Below are positions 9,489 to 18,138 of a DNA stretch of 64,000 bases, in pieces. The DNA is from Sutcliffiella tianshenii. Lineage in GTDB: Bacteria > Bacillota > Bacilli > Bacillales > Bacillaceae_I. The stretch spans positions 1 through 64,000 of the forward strand of contig NZ_JAFBED010000007.1 of assembly GCF_016908565.1 (NCBI RefSeq). The letters are read 5' to 3'. Both the position numbers and the translations under genes were made by a program. Numbering within the stretch: the stretch's first letter is position 1; each line of letters starts with the position of its first letter. The notes beneath the pieces were generated by a model. That model had not been told where the DNA came from and searched no databases. It saw only the letters and a list, made by a program, of their open reading frames with translations.

Positions 9489-10124
9489 TTGTTGGAACAT
9501 AGAAAAACTTATAATGCAAAAGAAATCAAAACGAAAAATAGCCGCTTGATTATAGAAGGACCGGTAACGCCGGAGAAACTCGCAAGCTATGAGTTCCATG
9601 AAGATCTGATAGCTTTCAGGCCGCCTGCCCAGCAGCGAAAGGCATTGATCGAGATAGCGGGGCTTCCGGAGGGAAGGATCCTGATTGCTCGGACACATGA
9701 TACGATCGTTGGATATGTGACTTATTTATATCCTGATCCGATGGAAAGATGGTCGGAAGGAAAAATGGATAACCTGATTGAGCTCGGGGCCATCGAGGTT
9801 GTGCCAGAGGTCAGGGGAAGCTCCGTCGGCAAGACTCTTCTTCAGGTATCGATGATGGATGAAATGATGGAAAATTATATTATCATAACGACTGAATATT
9901 ATTGGCACTGGGATTTAAAGGGTACCGGCCTCAATGTATGGGAATATCGAAAAGTGATGGAAAAAATGATGAATGCCGGCGGCTTGGAATATTACGCAAC
10001 CGACGATCCGGAAATCAGCTCCCATCCGGCCAACTGCCTGATGGCAAGAATCGGGAAAAACATTGATGCAGAATCTGTACAGAGATTTGATCAGCTCCGC
10101 TTTCACAACCGCTTCATGTACTAG
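9489..10124 (+). CDS. acuA: Protein acetyltransferase AcuA (acts on AcsA)
   Basis: A GNAT-fold acetyltransferase of 211 aa that acetylates AcsA at its catalytic lysine and switches off acetate activation. The GNAT core is visible: GRILIARTHDTIVGYVTYLY, LIELGAIEVVPEVRGSSVGK (the acetyl-CoA-binding R-G-x-x-x-G-K turn), then YYWHWDLKG and SSHPANCLMARIGKN, both typical of AcuA. The start is TTG at 9489 with GTGGGTGA upstream; the next codon is also TTG. It is first in the acuABC operon, divergent from its target gene acsA. Confidence 0.95.
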   Translation: MLEHRKTYNAKEIKTKNSRLIIEGPVTPEKLASYEFHEDLIAFRPPAQQRKALIEIAGLPEGRILIARTHDTIVGYVTYLYPDPMERWSEGKMDNLIELGAIEVVPEVRGSSVGKTLLQVSMMDEMMENYIIITTEYYWHWDLKGTGLNVWEYRKVMEKMMNAGGLEYYATDDPEISSHPANCLMARIGKNIDAESVQRFDQLRFHNRFMY

Positions 10125-10169
10125 CATATGATGTCTTAAAGGAACTTGCTTTACAAGGAGGAGAGACTT

Positions 10170-10814
10170 TTGATCGTTGAACGAATAATGAAAAAAGATG
10201 TTTTTACGCTTCTGCCATCCGATACGGTGGAACAGGCACTTCAGCTGATGGAGAAAAAGAGTATCCGTCATATTCCGATCGTCAATGAAAAACAGCAGCT
10301 TGTCGGGATCATTTCTGACAGGGATGTGCGTGACGTACTGCATTCTTCTCTGTTTGAAAATGCAGGCAAGGAGGATTTGAATCAGCCTCTTTCCAAAGTG
10401 ATGAAGACCAACCTGCTTACCGGGCATCCCCTGGATTTCGTCGAAGAGGTCGCTGCACTTTTTTACGAATATAAGATTAGCTGTCTTCCGATTGTAAAGG
10501 ATTCGAAATTGGTAGGTATCTTAACGGAATCAGATCTGCTATACACCTTTATCCAGCTGACGGGCTCCAATCAGCCTGCCTCTCAATTCGAGGTGAAGGT
10601 GGAGAATATCTCAGGCAAGCTCTCGGAACTGACATCCATCCTTAAAGAGAGAAAACTTAATATACTGAGTGTCCTAGTCTATCCACATGAGGACGAACAG
10701 TATAAAATCATTGTATTGCGCGTTCAAACCATGAATCCGACCGGGGTAATCAAGGATTTGCAAAAAGAAGGCTATGAGGTCCTTTGGCCCAATCTGCCGG
10801 GAGTCACTTCATGA
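10170..10814 (+). CDS. acuB: AcuB, CBS-pair/ACT protein
   Basis: A 214 aa protein with two CBS motifs (about residues 1–60 and 78–135; HIPIVNEKQQLVGIISDRDV and CLPIVKDSKLVGILTESDL). An ACT-like segment follows (about 140–210). CBS pairs usually bind adenine nucleotides; the role of AcuB in the AcsA switch is not firmly established. The start is TTG at 10170 because AAGGAGG lies 8 nt upstream, giving MIVERIMKKDVF as in family members. A longer reading from TTG 10146 has no ribosome binding site. The stop overlaps acuC in ATGA. Confidence 0.93.
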   Translation: MIVERIMKKDVFTLLPSDTVEQALQLMEKKSIRHIPIVNEKQQLVGIISDRDVRDVLHSSLFENAGKEDLNQPLSKVMKTNLLTGHPLDFVEEVAALFYEYKISCLPIVKDSKLVGILTESDLLYTFIQLTGSNQPASQFEVKVENISGKLSELTSILKERKLNILSVLVYPHEDEQYKIIVLRVQTMNPTGVIKDLQKEGYEVLWPNLPGVTS

Positions 10815-11986
10815 AAAAAGCGGTTTTTGTTTACTCGGATGATTTTCAAACCTATAAATTCAGCGAGAATCATCCCTTCAACCAGCTAAGAGTGAAACTC
10901 ACGTATGATTTGCTCCAAAAAGGCAATCTATTTTCCTCCGGGGATGTGGTTCCTCCCCGGATGGCAACAGATGAGGAATTGGCATTGGTTCACGATCCAA
11001 AATACATCGAAGCTGTGAAACTCGCTGGCAAGGGACTATTGCCGAAAGAAAAAGCAAACAATTACGGACTTGGAACAGAAGATACCCCAATCTTTCCAAA
11101 TATGCATGAGGCGAGTGCCCTGCTGGTCGGAGGCACATTGACTGCTGTCGACTATGTGATGAGTGGGAAATCGGAACATGCATTGAACCTTGGTGGCGGG
11201 CTCCACCACGGATTCCCTGGAAAAGCTTCCGGCTTCTGCATCTATAATGATAGTGCAGTGGCAATCAAATATTTACAGGAAAAATACAATGCACGTGTTT
11301 TGTATGTGGATACAGATGCCCATCATGGCGATGGTGTACAGTGGGCGTTTTACGAGGATCCCGATGTATGCACCTTAAGCATCCATGAAACAGGGCGGTA
11401 TTTGTTTCCCGGAACAGGGAATGTGAATGAGCGCGGACAAGGGGACGGCTATGGCTACTCCTTCAATGTGCCCGTTGACGCGTTTACCGAAGATGAATCC
11501 TTTCTTGAAGTGTATGAACAGGCGTTGACCGAAATTGCAGCCTTTTTTAAACCTGATATCATCTTGACCCAAAATGGTGTGGATGCACATTATCATGATC
11601 CCCTTACCCACCTCTCGACCACGATGAAGGTATTTAGGGAAATACCAAAGCTTGCCCATAAAATCGCCCATCAATATTGCAACGGGCGCTGGATTGCCGT
11701 CGGCGGGGGCGGCTATGATATCTGGCGTGTCGTACCAAGGGCATGGTCGCATCTTTGGGCTGAGATGACTGATAATCATAATGTCACCGGAGCGATTCCA
11801 AAAGAATGGTTAAACGAATGGCAGGCGAAGGCCCCTGTAACCCTCCCTCCAGAATGGGAAGATCCGATAGACATGTACAAAGCCATTCCGCGCAAGCAAG
11901 AAATAACGGAGAAAAACAAACAGATCCTTTTAAAAGCACTTTACCCGATCAGTCATCTAAGGAATGAAAACCACAACATAGGCTGA
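10811..11986 (+). CDS. acuC: Protein deacetylase AcuC (class I/II HDAC fold)
   Basis: A zinc-dependent deacetylase of 391 aa that removes the acetyl group from AcsA. HDAC hallmarks are present: NLGGGLHHGFPGKASGFC, VLYVDTDAHHGDGVQ with the metal-binding Asp-x-His and tandem His, and VAVGGGGYD. The start is the ATG at 10811 in the ATGA overlap with acuB, implying translational coupling. No good Shine–Dalgarno sequence is seen there. With acuA it forms the reversible acetylation cycle for AcsA. A strong terminator follows. Confidence 0.95.
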   Translation: MKKAVFVYSDDFQTYKFSENHPFNQLRVKLTYDLLQKGNLFSSGDVVPPRMATDEELALVHDPKYIEAVKLAGKGLLPKEKANNYGLGTEDTPIFPNMHEASALLVGGTLTAVDYVMSGKSEHALNLGGGLHHGFPGKASGFCIYNDSAVAIKYLQEKYNARVLYVDTDAHHGDGVQWAFYEDPDVCTLSIHETGRYLFPGTGNVNERGQGDGYGYSFNVPVDAFTEDESFLEVYEQALTEIAAFFKPDIILTQNGVDAHYHDPLTHLSTTMKVFREIPKLAHKIAHQYCNGRWIAVGGGGYDIWRVVPRAWSHLWAEMTDNHNVTGAIPKEWLNEWQAKAPVTLPPEWEDPIDMYKAIPRKQEITEKNKQILLKALYPISHLRNENHNIG

Positions 11987-11994
11987 GCCAATCT

Positions 11995-12032
11995 AAAACA
12001 CTTTTCCGACCAATAGGGAAAGTGTTTTTTTG
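11995..12032 (+). terminator. Terminator of acuABC
   Basis: The inverted repeat AAACACTTTTCC / GGGAAAGTGTTT is followed by a run of T. Confidence 0.92.
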
Positions 12033-12108
12033 TTTTGCATCTCGCATGTACTTTGAAAAAAATTAAAAATTTTCCTCTATAAAAAGATAAGAGATTTTGT
12101 CGAAATAA

Positions 12109-12136
12109 TAAAAGAATGAATTTTCTTCAACGATAG
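12109..12136 (+). promoter_or_regulatory. Candidate SigD promoter of motAB
   Basis: TAAA (12109–12112), a 16 bp spacer and AACGATAG (12129–12136) resemble the SigD pattern TAAA-N14–16-GCCGATAT, with CGATA conserved. It lies about 50 bp before motA. SigD control would fit a flagellar stator operon. Confidence 0.45.
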
Positions 12137-12186
12137 GAAGCCTTGTATGAACAAAAGTTTATTTAATAGGAACAGGTGGGTATTTC

Positions 12187-12981
12187 ATGGACAAAACCTC
12201 GGTAGTAGGTCTAATTTTAGGATTAATAGCGGTCGGAGTGGGAATGTTTTTTAAAGGAGTTACACCCGCTGCGTTAATCAATCCAGCAGCACTCTTAATT
12301 ATATTTTTGGGAACTGTGGGTGCGGTAACCATTGCCTTTCCAACTTCGGAGATCAAAAGAGTGCCAAAGCTTTTTGGTATATTATTTACAGAAAGAAAAC
12401 TAATGGATCCAATAGAGTTAATTAAAACTATCTCAAGTATGGCTCAAGTTGCGAGAAAAGAAGGATTGTTGGCACTTGAAGCAACAACTGTCGATATAGA
12501 AGACGAGTTTCTAAGGAATGGTCTAACCTTGGCGGTGGATGGACAAAGTGCCGAATTCATTAGAGATGTATTATCAGAAGAAATTGAAGCGATGGAAGAA
12601 AGACATCAATCAGGAGCTTTGATATTTACTCAAGCTGGGACATACGCCCCCACCCTGGGAGTACTCGGGGCAGTCATCGGATTAGTTGCTGCATTGAAAT
12701 ATATGAACGATATTGACGGACTCGGCCAGGCAATAAGTGCAGCATTCATTGCAACATTACTTGGTATTTTTACTGGTTATGTGCTTTGGCATCCATTTGC
12801 CAATAAGCTGAAGAGGAAATCAAAACAAGAAGCCAAATTGAAATATATGATGATTGAAGGAATATTATCCATTCAGGAAGGCGAATCTCCAAAGGTTATT
12901 GAACAAAAGCTCTCTTCCTATCTGCCTACAAGTGAAAGAAAGAAAATCTATGAAGGAAATGAAGGGTTGAAGGATGAGTAG
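12187..12981 (+). CDS. motA: Flagellar motor stator protein MotA
   Basis: A 264 aa membrane protein with four helices: two at the N-terminus (about 5–22, 30–52) and two after residue 150 (TYAPTLGVLGAVIGLVAAL and ISAAFIATLLGIFTGYVL). The large cytoplasmic loop carries ARKEGLLALEA and EAMEERHQSGA. With MotB it forms the ion channel that drives rotation. It follows B. subtilis MotA closely from the first residues (MDKTS) through WHPFANKLKRKSKQE, marking it as the MotA rather than the MotP type. ATG is preceded by AACAGGTGGG. The end overlaps motB by 8 bp. Confidence 0.95.
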   Translation: MDKTSVVGLILGLIAVGVGMFFKGVTPAALINPAALLIIFLGTVGAVTIAFPTSEIKRVPKLFGILFTERKLMDPIELIKTISSMAQVARKEGLLALEATTVDIEDEFLRNGLTLAVDGQSAEFIRDVLSEEIEAMEERHQSGALIFTQAGTYAPTLGVLGAVIGLVAALKYMNDIDGLGQAISAAFIATLLGIFTGYVLWHPFANKLKRKSKQEAKLKYMMIEGILSIQEGESPKVIEQKLSSYLPTSERKKIYEGNEGLKDE

Positions 12982-13729
12982 AAGACGGAAGAAGCATCAC
13001 GATGATGAACATATTGATGAGTCCTGGTTAATTCCATATGCTGACCTTCTGACACTTCTATTAGCGTTATTTATTGTATTATTCTCGATGAGTTCCATTG
13101 ATGCAAAAAAGTTTCAGGCGCTTTCTGAAGTTTTTAATGAAGTTTTTTCAAATGGATCCGGCATTCTTGAATATCCAAACCCAGTTTCTAAGGAGAACGC
13201 AGCTGTTATTGATGTACAAGATGAGATCGAGCCAGATGAGGAAAAAGATGAAATTGATCATAAGGCTGACATGCAAGAACTTGAATCCATCAAAAAGAGG
13301 ATTGACTCATATATCGCAGAAAAAGATTTAAGTAAGATGCTGGACACTTCATTAACAGATGAAGGGCTGCTGGTCCTAATACGGGATAATGTATTATTTA
13401 CATCAGGTAGTGACCAGGTAAGAACAGAAGATATGGAGATAGCCAAGGAAATTTCAGATCTTTTAGTGATAAACCCACCAAGAAACATCATCATTAGCGG
13501 ACATACAGATAATGTTCCAATCAACAATTCGAAATTTGCATCTAACTGGGAATTAAGCGTGATGCGAGCTGTAAATTTTATGAAGATCATCATCGAAAAT
13601 GATAGACTAGATCCAAGTTGGTTCAGTGCCAAAGGATTTGGGGAGTTTGAACCCATCGCCACCAACGATACCGACGATGGAAAAGCACAAAATAGACGAG
13701 TGGAAATATTAATATTGCCAAGAAACTAA
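12974..13729 (+). CDS. motB: Flagellar motor stator protein MotB
   Basis: A 251 aa stator partner of MotA. One helix (about 18–40, WLIPYADLLTLLLALFIVLF) holds Asp24, the channel aspartate. The C-terminal OmpA/MotB domain anchors to peptidoglycan (ISGHTDNVPINNSKFASNWE, ending NRRVEILILPRN). The short Lys/His-rich N-terminus and NPPRNIIISGHTDN match B. subtilis MotB. After the helix it reads FSMSS, closer to the FSMSQ of MotS than to what I recall for B. subtilis MotB. The proton preference is therefore by homology only. Translation is coupled to motA by the 8 bp overlap. Confidence 0.94.
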   Translation: MSRRRKKHHDDEHIDESWLIPYADLLTLLLALFIVLFSMSSIDAKKFQALSEVFNEVFSNGSGILEYPNPVSKENAAVIDVQDEIEPDEEKDEIDHKADMQELESIKKRIDSYIAEKDLSKMLDTSLTDEGLLVLIRDNVLFTSGSDQVRTEDMEIAKEISDLLVINPPRNIIISGHTDNVPINNSKFASNWELSVMRAVNFMKIIIENDRLDPSWFSAKGFGEFEPIATNDTDDGKAQNRRVEILILPRN

Positions 13730-13760
13730 CGTCAAACCAATGTCGGTTTGGCGTTTTTTT
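13730..13760 (+). terminator. Terminator of motAB
   Basis: CGTCAAACC / GGTTTGGCG inverted repeat, directly after the motB stop, followed by seven T. Confidence 0.9.
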
Positions 13761-13788
13761 CATCTCTAAAATATCTTTCCCCCAAAGA

Positions 13789-13816
13789 AAAAAGACCAAT
13801 GTTAATTGATCTTTTC
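13789..13816 (-). terminator. Terminator of motPS
   Basis: Minus-strand hairpin AAGATCAAT / ATTGGTCTT with a 4 nt loop (one G·T pair) and a T6 tail. Its 5' arm overlaps the last codons of motS. Confidence 0.8.
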
Positions 13817-14554
13817 CTCATACTGCGGATCTGAAATGACTATTTCGACCCTTCTATTCTTTTGAAAATTTTCAGTTGAAGTGTTTGGTACGATCGGTCT
13901 TGTATCCCCATACCCTACTGCTACAAACCTCTCGGAGTCGAGATCATGCTCAGCAACGAGGTAACGGATGACACTGCTTGCCCGGGCAGCGGACAATTCC
14001 CAGTTTGATGGGAACTTTTCAGTGGAAATCGGCCTGTTATCCGTATGTCCTTCCACTTTCACCAAATTTGGTATTTTCGTCAGTAACGTACCTACTTTAT
14101 CCAAGAAAGGGTAGGCTGTTGGAAGGATTCGTGCTTCTGCCGTTTCATAGAGTACTTTTTCTTCCAGGACGAGCACGATTCCACGTTCAGTGCGATTTGC
14201 AAGTACGACATCCTCCAGGTCGTTCTCTTCCAGGAATTTCTGTACTTCATGCAATAGCTCTTCGAGAGTTTGCTCACTTTCCTGTGGATTCGTCTGATCT
14301 TCTTCTTTGTTGTTTGTTGATTCCGTCTCGACAGTGAAATCAGTAGGATGATCAAAAGGGACAGCAGAAGGATAATAATCCAATATATTCGTCTCTTTGA
14401 ATGATTCTGCAACTGCTTTGAATTTCACCAAATCTATCTGTGACATCGAAAATAACAAGATAAAGAATACGAGTACAAGCATGAAAAGGTCGGAAAATGT
14501 CACCATCCATAGCGGTGCACCTGGTGCCTTTGACGATTTTCTCTTCCTGATCAT
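13802..14554 (-). CDS. motS: Flagellar stator protein MotS (sodium type)
   Basis: A MotB-family subunit of 250 aa. The N-terminal helix WMVTFSDLFMLVLVFFILLF carries Asp22 and continues into FSMSQIDLVKFKA, as in B. subtilis MotS. The C-terminal OmpA-like domain has VEGHTDNRPISTEKFPSNWE and KNRRVEIVIS. MotS with MotP forms the sodium-driven stator known in B. subtilis and alkaliphilic bacilli. Ion choice is inferred from that homology. The start overlaps the motP stop in ATGA. It is transcribed toward motAB. Confidence 0.94.
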   Translation of the reverse strand: MIRKRKSSKAPGAPLWMVTFSDLFMLVLVFFILLFSMSQIDLVKFKAVAESFKETNILDYYPSAVPFDHPTDFTVETESTNNKEEDQTNPQESEQTLEELLHEVQKFLEENDLEDVVLANRTERGIVLVLEEKVLYETAEARILPTAYPFLDKVGTLLTKIPNLVKVEGHTDNRPISTEKFPSNWELSAARASSVIRYLVAEHDLDSERFVAVGYGDTRPIVPNTSTENFQKNRRVEIVISDPQYEEKIN

Positions 14555-15366
14555 CGTACAGTCTCCTCCATCCCCTCCATCACTTCCACTTCTTCTTTTT
14601 CACGATCTTGGGCAGTCAGGAATGCAGATAACTTCTCTTCGAGGATTTTCGGGTTCTGGCCGGATTGGACTCCGATGACCCCTTCAATGATGATCTGCTT
14701 CATAAATACTTCTTTTTCTGTCTTATTCCCCAATTTATTAGCCATCGGCAAGAAAACGAGGTTGGCCAATAGGGAGCCATATAATGTCGTCAAAATGGCA
14801 ATCGCCATGTTGGGACCGAGCGTAGTAGGATCATTTAAATTGTTCAACATGAGGACCAACCCGATCAATGTACCGATCATTCCCCATGCAGGTGCATATT
14901 CACCCGCTTTTTCCAATATGTTTTTCCCTTTTAAGTGGCGTTCTTCCATGGCACTTATTTCAGCGTTCATAATATCATGAATGACCTCTGGGTCCACGCC
15001 ATCCACTGCAAGGAGTATCCCTTTTTTTATAAATTCATCTTCCACATCTTCAAGTTCTGCTTCCAATGCCAATAGACCTTCTCTTCTTGCACGGTCAGAA
15101 AGGCGGACAAATGTTTCAATGAGGGCAGGCAGTTCCGTTTCTTCCCGGGAAAATGTCGCCTTCAGCACTTTGGGCATCAGCTTCATTTCTTTCAGATTAA
15201 AAGTGATGAAGAGCGCGCCAGTGGTACCTCCCAGTACAATGAATAAGGACGCAGGGTCCAAAAAGCTTGCAGCTCCGGCAAATCCAGAATTGCTTAATAT
15301 TCCAAAGGCAATCATCGCAAATCCAAGTACAAGTCCAATAGGTGTTAACATATCAAGCTTTTTCAT
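14551..15366 (-). CDS. motP: Flagellar stator protein MotP (sodium type)
   Basis: A MotA-family four-helix membrane protein, 271 aa (about the length I recall for B. subtilis MotP). It begins MKKLDMLTPIGLVLG, has LSDRARREGLLALEAE and SAMEERHLKGKN in the cytoplasmic loop, and AGEYAPAWGMIGTLIGLVLM in the third helix; AWGMIGT is typical of MotP. The start is ATG at 15366, with GGGGAG five nt upstream. The upstream in-frame ATG at 15423 has no ribosome binding site. As I recall, motPS follows ccpA in B. subtilis too, but here a terminator separates them. Confidence 0.94.
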   Translation of the reverse strand: MKKLDMLTPIGLVLGFAMIAFGILSNSGFAGAASFLDPASLFIVLGGTTGALFITFNLKEMKLMPKVLKATFSREETELPALIETFVRLSDRARREGLLALEAELEDVEDEFIKKGILLAVDGVDPEVIHDIMNAEISAMEERHLKGKNILEKAGEYAPAWGMIGTLIGLVLMLNNLNDPTTLGPNMAIAILTTLYGSLLANLVFLPMANKLGNKTEKEVFMKQIIIEGVIGVQSGQNPKILEEKLSAFLTAQDREKEEVEVMEGMEETVR

Positions 15367-15410
15367 ACTTTCTCCCCTGACCTTACAGCGCTTTTTAAAA
15401 TTTTTGATAT

Positions 15411-15448
15411 AAAAAGAGGACAAATTTTAAATCTTTTTGTCCTCTTTT
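15411..15448 (-). terminator. Terminator of ccpA
   Basis: Minus-strand inverted repeat AAAAGAGGACAAA / TTTGTCCTCTTTTT between ccpA and motP. It should limit read-through of ccpA into motPS. Confidence 0.9.
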
Positions 15449-15470
15449 ACTATCTATATCGACAGTTTTT

Positions 15471-16469
15471 TTATTTTGTTGAGCGCCTAAATTCAATTCG
15501 ATGGGGAAGTACGACAGTTTGTTCTTCGACTTTTTCCTTGTTCATGAATTTGGTCAATAATCGCATAGCCACAGCACCGATATCATACATCGGCTGAACC
15601 ACAGTCGTAAGCGTCGGGCGAACCATCGTAGCAAGACGGGTATTGTCAAAGCCGATGACTTCTATATCTTCCGGGATATTAAGTCCGTTATCCTGTGCAC
15701 CGTGAATCACGCCAAGTGCCATTTCGTCCGTGCCTACAAAGATTGCGGTCGGTCTATCTTCCAAGCTGATGAATTTCTCTACAGCTTCAATCCCTGAATC
15801 ATAGCTATAATCCCCTTCGATGACGATTTCTTCATCATAGGAAATGCCTGCTTCTTTAAGGGCATTTTTATAACCTGTCAATTTCTTCTCGCCATTGATA
15901 GGTTCGTCAAACAGTCCGGATACATATCCAACACGCTTATGTCCTTTTTCAACTAGGGCAGTAACCGCATCAAAGGCAGCTTGGACATAATCGATGGTGA
16001 CGGATGGCACTTTATTGTCCCTTTCAATGGATGCTGCAAGAACGATCGGTACAGGGGATTTTTCAAATTCTGCAGCAAGGTCCTCTGTAATATTTCCGCT
16101 CATGAATACGATTCCATCTACCTGCTTGCCAAGCATCGTATTTAAAAGATGCATTTCCTTATCCACGTTTTGATCTGAGTTGCTCAGGATGATATTGTAC
16201 TTATACATCGTCGCTATATCTTCTATTCCACGTGCCAGTTCTGCGTAGAAAATATTGGAGATATCAGGGATGATGACACCGACAGTTGTGGTCTTTTTGC
16301 TTGCAAGTCCACGAGCGACAGCGTTCGGCCGGTATCCTAATCGTTCAATGGCTTCCAACACCTTTTTCCTTGTGGTCGGTTTTACATTAGGGTTTCCGTT
16401 CACTACACGGGAAACCGTTGCCATGGATACATTCGCTTCTCTGGCAACATCATAAATTGTTACGTTCAT
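15471..16469 (-). CDS. ccpA: Catabolite control protein A
   Basis: The global carbon-catabolite regulator, which binds cre sites with HPr-Ser-P. It is a 332 aa LacI/GalR-family protein. The helix-turn-helix covers residues 3–24 ([20 protein letters not shown]), followed by the hinge helix [19 protein letters not shown] and a periplasmic-binding-protein-like core. ATG is preceded by AAGGAGTG. Its own regulon members acsA/acuABC, with candidate cre sites, lie 6 kb away. Confidence 0.97.
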   Translation of the reverse strand: MNVTIYDVAREANVSMATVSRVVNGNPNVKPTTRKKVLEAIERLGYRPNAVARGLASKKTTTVGVIIPDISNIFYAELARGIEDIATMYKYNIILSNSDQNVDKEMHLLNTMLGKQVDGIVFMSGNITEDLAAEFEKSPVPIVLAASIERDNKVPSVTIDYVQAAFDAVTALVEKGHKRVGYVSGLFDEPINGEKKLTGYKNALKEAGISYDEEIVIEGDYSYDSGIEAVEKFISLEDRPTAIFVGTDEMALGVIHGAQDNGLNIPEDIEVIGFDNTRLATMVRPTLTTVVQPMYDIGAVAMRLLTKFMNKEKVEEQTVVLPHRIEFRRSTK

Positions 16470-16558
16470 TCAAACACACACTCCTTCATTTACATGCATC
16501 TATGTAGGTAAAACAGTTTTATATAAGATAATAATGGCAATTTCTGCGCATTTATTTT

Positions 16559-16586
16559 ATTATCATACGTTATTATGGTGGGACAA
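16559..16586 (-). promoter_or_regulatory. Candidate SigA promoter of ccpA
   Basis: TTGTCC (16586–16581), a 16 bp spacer and GATAAT (16564–16559) on the minus strand, about 90 bp before the ccpA start. Confidence 0.5.
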
Positions 16587-16675
16587 GCAACGAATTTACT
16601 GCCTTTTTGTTCATCTTGCCCAATCAAGGGTAAATTATTTGTTTTTTTCGTGATAAAAAGCTTTTTTAATCAAAC

Positions 16676-16820
16676 GCTCTGTAGAGCACCGCTGTAGATT
16701 TCCGCACTAGGCGCAGCGACCCAAGGGGCGTTTGTGGAGCCTCCTCGGCTTCGCCTGCGGGGTCTCCACTAAACGCTTCCTCCCGCAGGAGTCTTCGCCT
16801 ATTGCTCCAATCGACAGCTA
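16676..16820. repeat. Dispersed intergenic repeat, copy 2 (longer form)
   Basis: The 3' 72 bp (16749–16820) match copy 1 at 95–166 with four substitutions. The additional 5' part contains CGTTTGTGGAG, which pairs with CTCCACTAAACG about 40 nt later, so the element can form a long hairpin. It fills most of the 422 bp gap between aroA and ccpA; apart from the ccpA promoter and aroA terminator nothing else is seen there. Confidence 0.8.
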
Positions 16821-16851
16821 TTATCCTGAAAATATGCTTTTCACTAATAAA

Positions 16852-16878
16852 AAGACGAGCAGCTTTTGTGCTCGTCTT
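16852..16878 (-). terminator. Terminator of the DAHP synthase gene
   Basis: A 10 bp perfect inverted repeat AAGACGAGCA / TGCTCGTCTT just downstream of the stop; minus-strand tail TTTTTATTAG. Confidence 0.88.
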
Positions 16879-16891
16879 GGTTGGTTATCTT

Positions 16892-17968
16892 TTATGATTT
16901 ATAAGCATAATGGCTGCGGAGCTCTGTGATGAATTCATTGAACATATCGATGTCCATCTGCTGTGCAGAGTCGGATAACGCAACTGCTGGATCAGGGTGG
17001 ACCTCTGCCATGACGCCGTCTGCTCCGATTGCGAGTGCAGCTTTTGCTGTAGGCAATAGAAGATCTCTTCGTCCTGTTGAGTGTGTCACATCGACGAATA
17101 CCGGTAAATGCGTTTCTTTTTTCAAGATAGGCACGGCGGAAATGTCCAGCGTATTTCTGGTGGCACGCTCGTACGTCCTGATTCCACGTTCACAAAGGAT
17201 GATCTGGTCGTTTCCTTGTGAGATGATGTATTCTGCTGCATTGATGAATTCATCAATCGTTGCTGCAAGTCCGCGTTTTAAAAGGACAGGCTTTCTCACT
17301 GCACCTGCTGCCTTCAATAATTCGAAGTTTTGCATATTTCGTGCACCGATTTGGATAACATCCACATAATCACATGCTGTTTCAATATCTGCAGGATTGA
17401 TGATTTCACTGATGATTGCCATGTCGAATTCATCGCCTACACGCTTCAGGATTTTCAAGCCTTCCAAGCCCAGTCCTTGGAAATCATATGGGGAGGTTCT
17501 AGGTTTGAATGCTCCACCACGCAATAGCTTGATTCCTTGGGCTTTGGCTGCTTGTGCCACTTGAGCGACCTGCTCGTAACTTTCCACAGCGCATGGTCCC
17601 ACGATGAAGTGTTGAGAGCCGTCACCAATCTTGACACCCTTGACATCTACAATCGTATCTTCAGGCTTTTTCTTTCTCGATACCAACAGTGCTTTTCTAT
17701 GATCATCCTTTTGCAATTCAAGTCCAGCTTTGAAAATTTCTTTGAAAAGATGCTGCAAGGTAGATGTCTCGAAAGGACCATCATTGTGTTCTGTGATCAA
17801 GTCGAGCATCTTTCTTTCCCGCACAGGGTCATATCGATTTACACCTTGCGCTTCCTTGAGCTTTCCAATTTCCTGTACAAGCTCACCGCGCTTATTGATG
17901 ACCTCTAATAGTTGTAAGTTAAGTTCTTCTACTTGTTTTCGCAAGGCGTCTAGTTCGTTATGACTCAT
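16892..17968 (-). CDS. aroA: Bifunctional chorismate mutase / DAHP synthase
   Basis: Catalyses the first step of the shikimate pathway (PEP + erythrose-4-P to DAHP). Its N-terminal AroQ chorismate mutase domain (about 1–85, [20 protein letters not shown]) serves as the prephenate/chorismate sensor in Bacillus. The DAHP synthase barrel follows (about 95–358), with [47 protein letters not shown] and [15 protein letters not shown]. Length is 358 aa. The symbol follows Bacillus usage (aroA, also aroF/aroG elsewhere); it is not EPSP synthase. ATG follows AAAGGATG. It is followed by its own terminator and the repeat before ccpA. Confidence 0.96.
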   Translation of the reverse strand: MSHNELDALRKQVEELNLQLLEVINKRGELVQEIGKLKEAQGVNRYDPVRERKMLDLITEHNDGPFETSTLQHLFKEIFKAGLELQKDDHRKALLVSRKKKPEDTIVDVKGVKIGDGSQHFIVGPCAVESYEQVAQVAQAAKAQGIKLLRGGAFKPRTSPYDFQGLGLEGLKILKRVGDEFDMAIISEIINPADIETACDYVDVIQIGARNMQNFELLKAAGAVRKPVLLKRGLAATIDEFINAAEYIISQGNDQIILCERGIRTYERATRNTLDISAVPILKKETHLPVFVDVTHSTGRRDLLLPTAKAALAIGADGVMAEVHPDPAVALSDSAQQMDIDMFNEFITELRSHYAYKS

Positions 17969-18078
17969 TTAAATTCATCCTTTCCTTATTTATAACAGCA
18001 CCAAGTTATGGTACATTTCTATTAATTAGTTATTATAAACGAACAATTAGTGATTGTCACGAAAAATCTCTTTAATAA

Positions 18079-18107
18079 TTAAACGCTTTTAAGCGATAAA
18101 GTATTAT
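18079..18107 (+). promoter_or_regulatory. Candidate promoter with palindrome before the FtsA-like gene
   Basis: TATTAT (18102–18107) lies 17 bp from a weak -35 TTAAAC (18079–18084). The spacer holds the inverted repeat CGCTT-TT-AAGCG (18084–18095), which could be an operator. It is 32 bp before the TTG start. Binding factor unknown. Confidence 0.4.
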
Positions 18108-18138
18108 ATGAGCCTTTATAGAGGATGGTGTACCTATT

